A DNA stretch of 64,000 nucleotides. Origin: Ignelater luminosus (taxonomy: Eukaryota; Arthropoda; Insecta; Coleoptera; Elateridae). Position 1 is the stretch's first letter. Each line of letters opens with the position of its first letter. Made by a program: the position numbers and the translations under genes. Location: assembly GCA_011009095.1 (NCBI GenBank), contig VTPC01008821.1, positions 248,001 to 312,000 on the forward strand. The letters are read 5' to 3'. Below are positions 63,474 to 64,000 of this stretch, piece by piece. The notes under the pieces were generated by a model. It was not told the DNA's origin, did no database searches, and worked only from the letters and a program-made list of their open reading frames with translations.

Positions 63474-63867
63474 ATGTCTACATCAATTGAAGAGTCCGAT
63501 TCAGAAATTGGCTATACTATTTGTGCCATCATTTTTATAATTGCTATATTTTTATTTGAACTATTAATAGCGTTTAGTATGTTTAGAATAAGTAGCTCAC
63601 ACAATAACAATGTGGAAATAACAAATAATAATACTAACGATATTCAACAACAGAATTCTAGTAATAATGCACAGGGGGAAGAATATGGTGAAAGCAACAA
63701 TGAAGAGATAGTAAGTGTTTAATTTTAAAATGTGTTTTTCTCAAATATGTTATTGATTTGTTATGTTATCTTAGGAGGAAAATAATCATGATGTTGTCAA
63801 AAGAGATGAATTTGATGATCCTTCTTTTAAAGGATTGTTCATATGGTTCGAAAAGAAAAGAAATTAA
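63474..63867 (+). CDS. Small single-pass membrane protein, function unknown
   Basis: Two coding exons, 63474-63710 and 63775-63867, are joined in phase 0 across a 64-bp intron (GTAAGT...TTAG), giving 109 residues and a TAA. The ATG at 63474 has AAAA before it. An acidic N-terminus (MSTSIEESDSEIG) precedes one hydrophobic segment at residues about 13-36 (YTICAIIFIIAIFLFELLIA). An Asn/Gln-rich low-complexity stretch follows, then an acidic patch and a distinct end FDDPSFKGLFIWFEKKRN. There is no cleavable signal peptide, so it is probably a tail-type or signal-anchor membrane protein. The intron with consensus borders, the continuation of the frame and the poly(A) signal support a real gene. 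I do not recognise the family. It is tandem to ci. Confidence 0.75.
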
Positions 63868-63977
63868 AACATTCGAAGACAGAAGAATCACATCGAGAAC
63901 GTATTTTTAAGGGGTCGTACAGTACAAACTACTCTTTTATCTTAAATCTATTATACTCCTAAAGCAATATTTGTAAG

Positions 63978-63983
63978 AATAAA
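63978..63983 (+). terminator. Poly(A) signal AATAAA
   Basis: AATAAATAAA about 110 bp after the stop codon of the small membrane-protein gene. Confidence 0.65.
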
Positions 63984-64000
63984 TAAAAGCCTTTAAAATT

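Noticed and set aside
1-64000. CRISPR array, operons, riboswitches or bacterial-type systems
   Set aside because: Repeats here are long, diverged and without uniform spacers. The genes are spliced, with poly(A) signals.

Overview
The window is AT-rich nuclear DNA from an insect. I infer a holometabolous insect, probably a beetle, from the very short (52-68 bp) GT-AG introns in the 3' half of the main gene, the Drosophila-like Ci protein, several mariner-type transposons and the lack of bacterial signals. The species is not determined. Only two protein-coding genes are well supported, both on the + strand at the right end.

Main gene (about 26-62 kb): cubitus interruptus (ci), the insect GLI-family effector of Hedgehog signalling. 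Eleven coding exons can be placed from 44400 to 60745 and give 1376 residues up to the stop codon. They contain the SUFU-binding SYGHL motif, five C2H2 zinc fingers, the PKA-type phosphorylation cluster and the conserved C-terminus. Two very large introns (11.3 kb, and one of up to 18 kb upstream) separate the N-terminal exons. A candidate promoter and first exon lie at 25.9-26.4 kb, with an Inr-like TCAGTC, a partial DPE and a perfect 9-bp Ci/GLI site just upstream. The splice phase of that exon does not fit the next recognised exon, so at least one N-terminal exon is unaccounted for. A 109-residue single-pass membrane protein of unknown function follows ci (63474-63867, two coding exons).

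Mobile elements: an internally deleted mariner (6551-7422), a nearly intact DD41D element (10782-12085, one frameshift), a nearly intact DD34D mariner (14433-15724, one frameshift), a piggyBac-like relic (46400-48110), a half mariner (49781-50598), a non-LTR RNase H scrap (about 50.9-51.07 kb), a hAT-type MITE with a perfect 8-bp target-site duplication in or beyond the ci 3' UTR (61144-61801), and two further inverted-repeat-bounded segments (57678-57958 inside a ci intron, 62234-62850 between the two genes).

Remaining sequence: 0-25 kb and the large introns are AT-rich non-coding DNA. They contain about a dozen unrelated, locally duplicated, strongly diverged tandem repeats with units of roughly 100-450 bp. 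A GC-rich, codon-like open frame at 5048-5239 (minus) and an exon-like block at 19.9-20.15 kb are the best hints of unrecognised exons. I see no CRISPR array, tRNA, rRNA or bacterial-type operon. The biology that stands out is the divergent Ci architecture and its possible autoregulatory promoter, not a new gene system.
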